Shown here: piece after piece, positions 5,405 through 5,670 of the stretch
Layout: each line of letters opens with the position of its first letter
Numbering within the stretch: the stretch's first letter is position 1
From: an uncultured Verrucomicrobiales bacterium
GTDB taxonomy: Bacteria > Verrucomicrobiota > Verrucomicrobiia > Verrucomicrobiales > Akkermansiaceae
Assembly (NCBI GenBank): GCA_938001985.1
Contig: CALLBE010000152.1
Span: 1 to 5,670 of the forward strand
Length of the DNA stretch: 5,670 nucleotides
Direction of reading: 5' to 3'
The notes under the pieces: generated by a model
What the model saw: only the letters and a program-made list of their open reading frames with translations
The model's database searches: none
What the model was told of the DNA's origin: nothing
Program-made: the position numbers and the translations under genes

Positions 5405-5670
5405 TTACCAAACATAGGCAAGCAATTCTCCGCCAATGTTCTGACGACGAGCTTGTGCACCTGTAAGAATTCCTCTAGATGTCGAAATAATCGAGATACC
5501 TAGACCTGATAAAACGCGTGGGATGTCGCCAGCGCTGACATACTGTCTACGTCCTGGTTTTGACACTCGCTTAACATCTTGAAGAACAGCAACGTCTTTA
5601 AGATATTTTGGTCGCGCTTTGATTGATTTGAATTGTCCGTCCTCAATAACTTCGTACCCCCAGAGGTAAC
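5405..5670 (-). CDS. rpsH: 30S ribosomal protein S8, C-terminal part (5' end beyond the window)
   Basis: S8 is a primary 16S rRNA-binding protein of the small-subunit central domain, and in E. coli it also represses the spc operon by binding its mRNA. I translated the minus strand by hand. It gives 87 residues and a TAA stop at 5405-5407, out of about 130 in the family, so roughly the first third is missing. The visible part holds the S8 hallmarks: LKRVSKPG-like [14 protein letters not shown], then [20 protein letters not shown], the Ala/Arg stretch [13 protein letters not shown], and the typical ending LLAYVW. The STSRG segment is the conserved RNA-binding signature. rplF starts 20 nt downstream, the usual neighbour in the spc order. 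Identity is very secure. Only the start and N-terminus are unknown. Confidence 0.97.
   Translation of the reverse strand, partial: YLWGYEVIEDGQFKSIKARPKYLKDVAVLQDVKRVSKPGRRQYVSAGDIPRVLSGLGISIISTSRGILTGAQARRQNIGGELLAYVW

Noticed and set aside
5385..5411. Longer rplF start (TTG) nine codons upstream
   Set aside because: The added residues MVILTKGFN are not part of the L6 family, the frame would overlap the rpsH stop, and AAAGGA is placed correctly for ATG 5384.

Overview
This is the end of a ribosomal-protein/Sec operon of the spc type. Every recognised gene is on the minus strand, so transcription runs from the right end of the window to the left. In that order the genes are rpsH (S8, 5' end outside the window), rplF (L6), rplR (L18), rpsE (S5), rplO (L15), secY and map. 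A PEP-CTERM-type exported protein follows. There are no rRNA, tRNA, CRISPR or insertion-sequence features that I can see.

The source is a bacterium of moderate GC content. Three things fit the PVC group, most likely Verrucomicrobiota (Opitutae-like): a PEP-CTERM sorting signal, a long Gly/Pro/Arg-rich N-terminal extension on S5, and no rpmD (L30) between rpsE and rplO. I infer this lineage from protein features and gene order alone. It is not proven.

Layout from high to low coordinates: 5405-5670 rpsH (partial); 4845-5384 rplF, with a clear Shine-Dalgarno sequence; 4458-4814 rplR; 3729-4445 rpsE; 3243-3719 rplO; 3141-3242, a 102-nt gap with a perfect 11-bp hairpin and a promoter-like -35/-10 pair close to the secY start; 1635-3140 secY; 1574-1634, a gap with an intrinsic-terminator-like hairpin and six-T tract ending 2 nt before the map start codon; 767-1573 map; about 81 nt with a weak promoter-like sequence; 23-685 PEP-CTERM protein.

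The ribosomal proteins S8, L6, L18, S5 and L15 build the two ribosomal subunits. SecY is the channel of the Sec translocon, and Map removes the initiator methionine from nascent chains. The operon therefore joins making, exporting and maturing proteins. The PEP-CTERM protein would itself be a Sec client, but nothing else links it to the operon.

The genes are mostly ordinary housekeeping genes and I do not see an undescribed multi-gene system. The points worth a second look are the terminator-like hairpin next to the map start, the hairpin and possible leaderless promoter before secY, a predicted extra C-terminal membrane helix on SecY, the S5 extension with its heptad repeat, the missing rpmD, and the scarcity of Shine-Dalgarno sequences.
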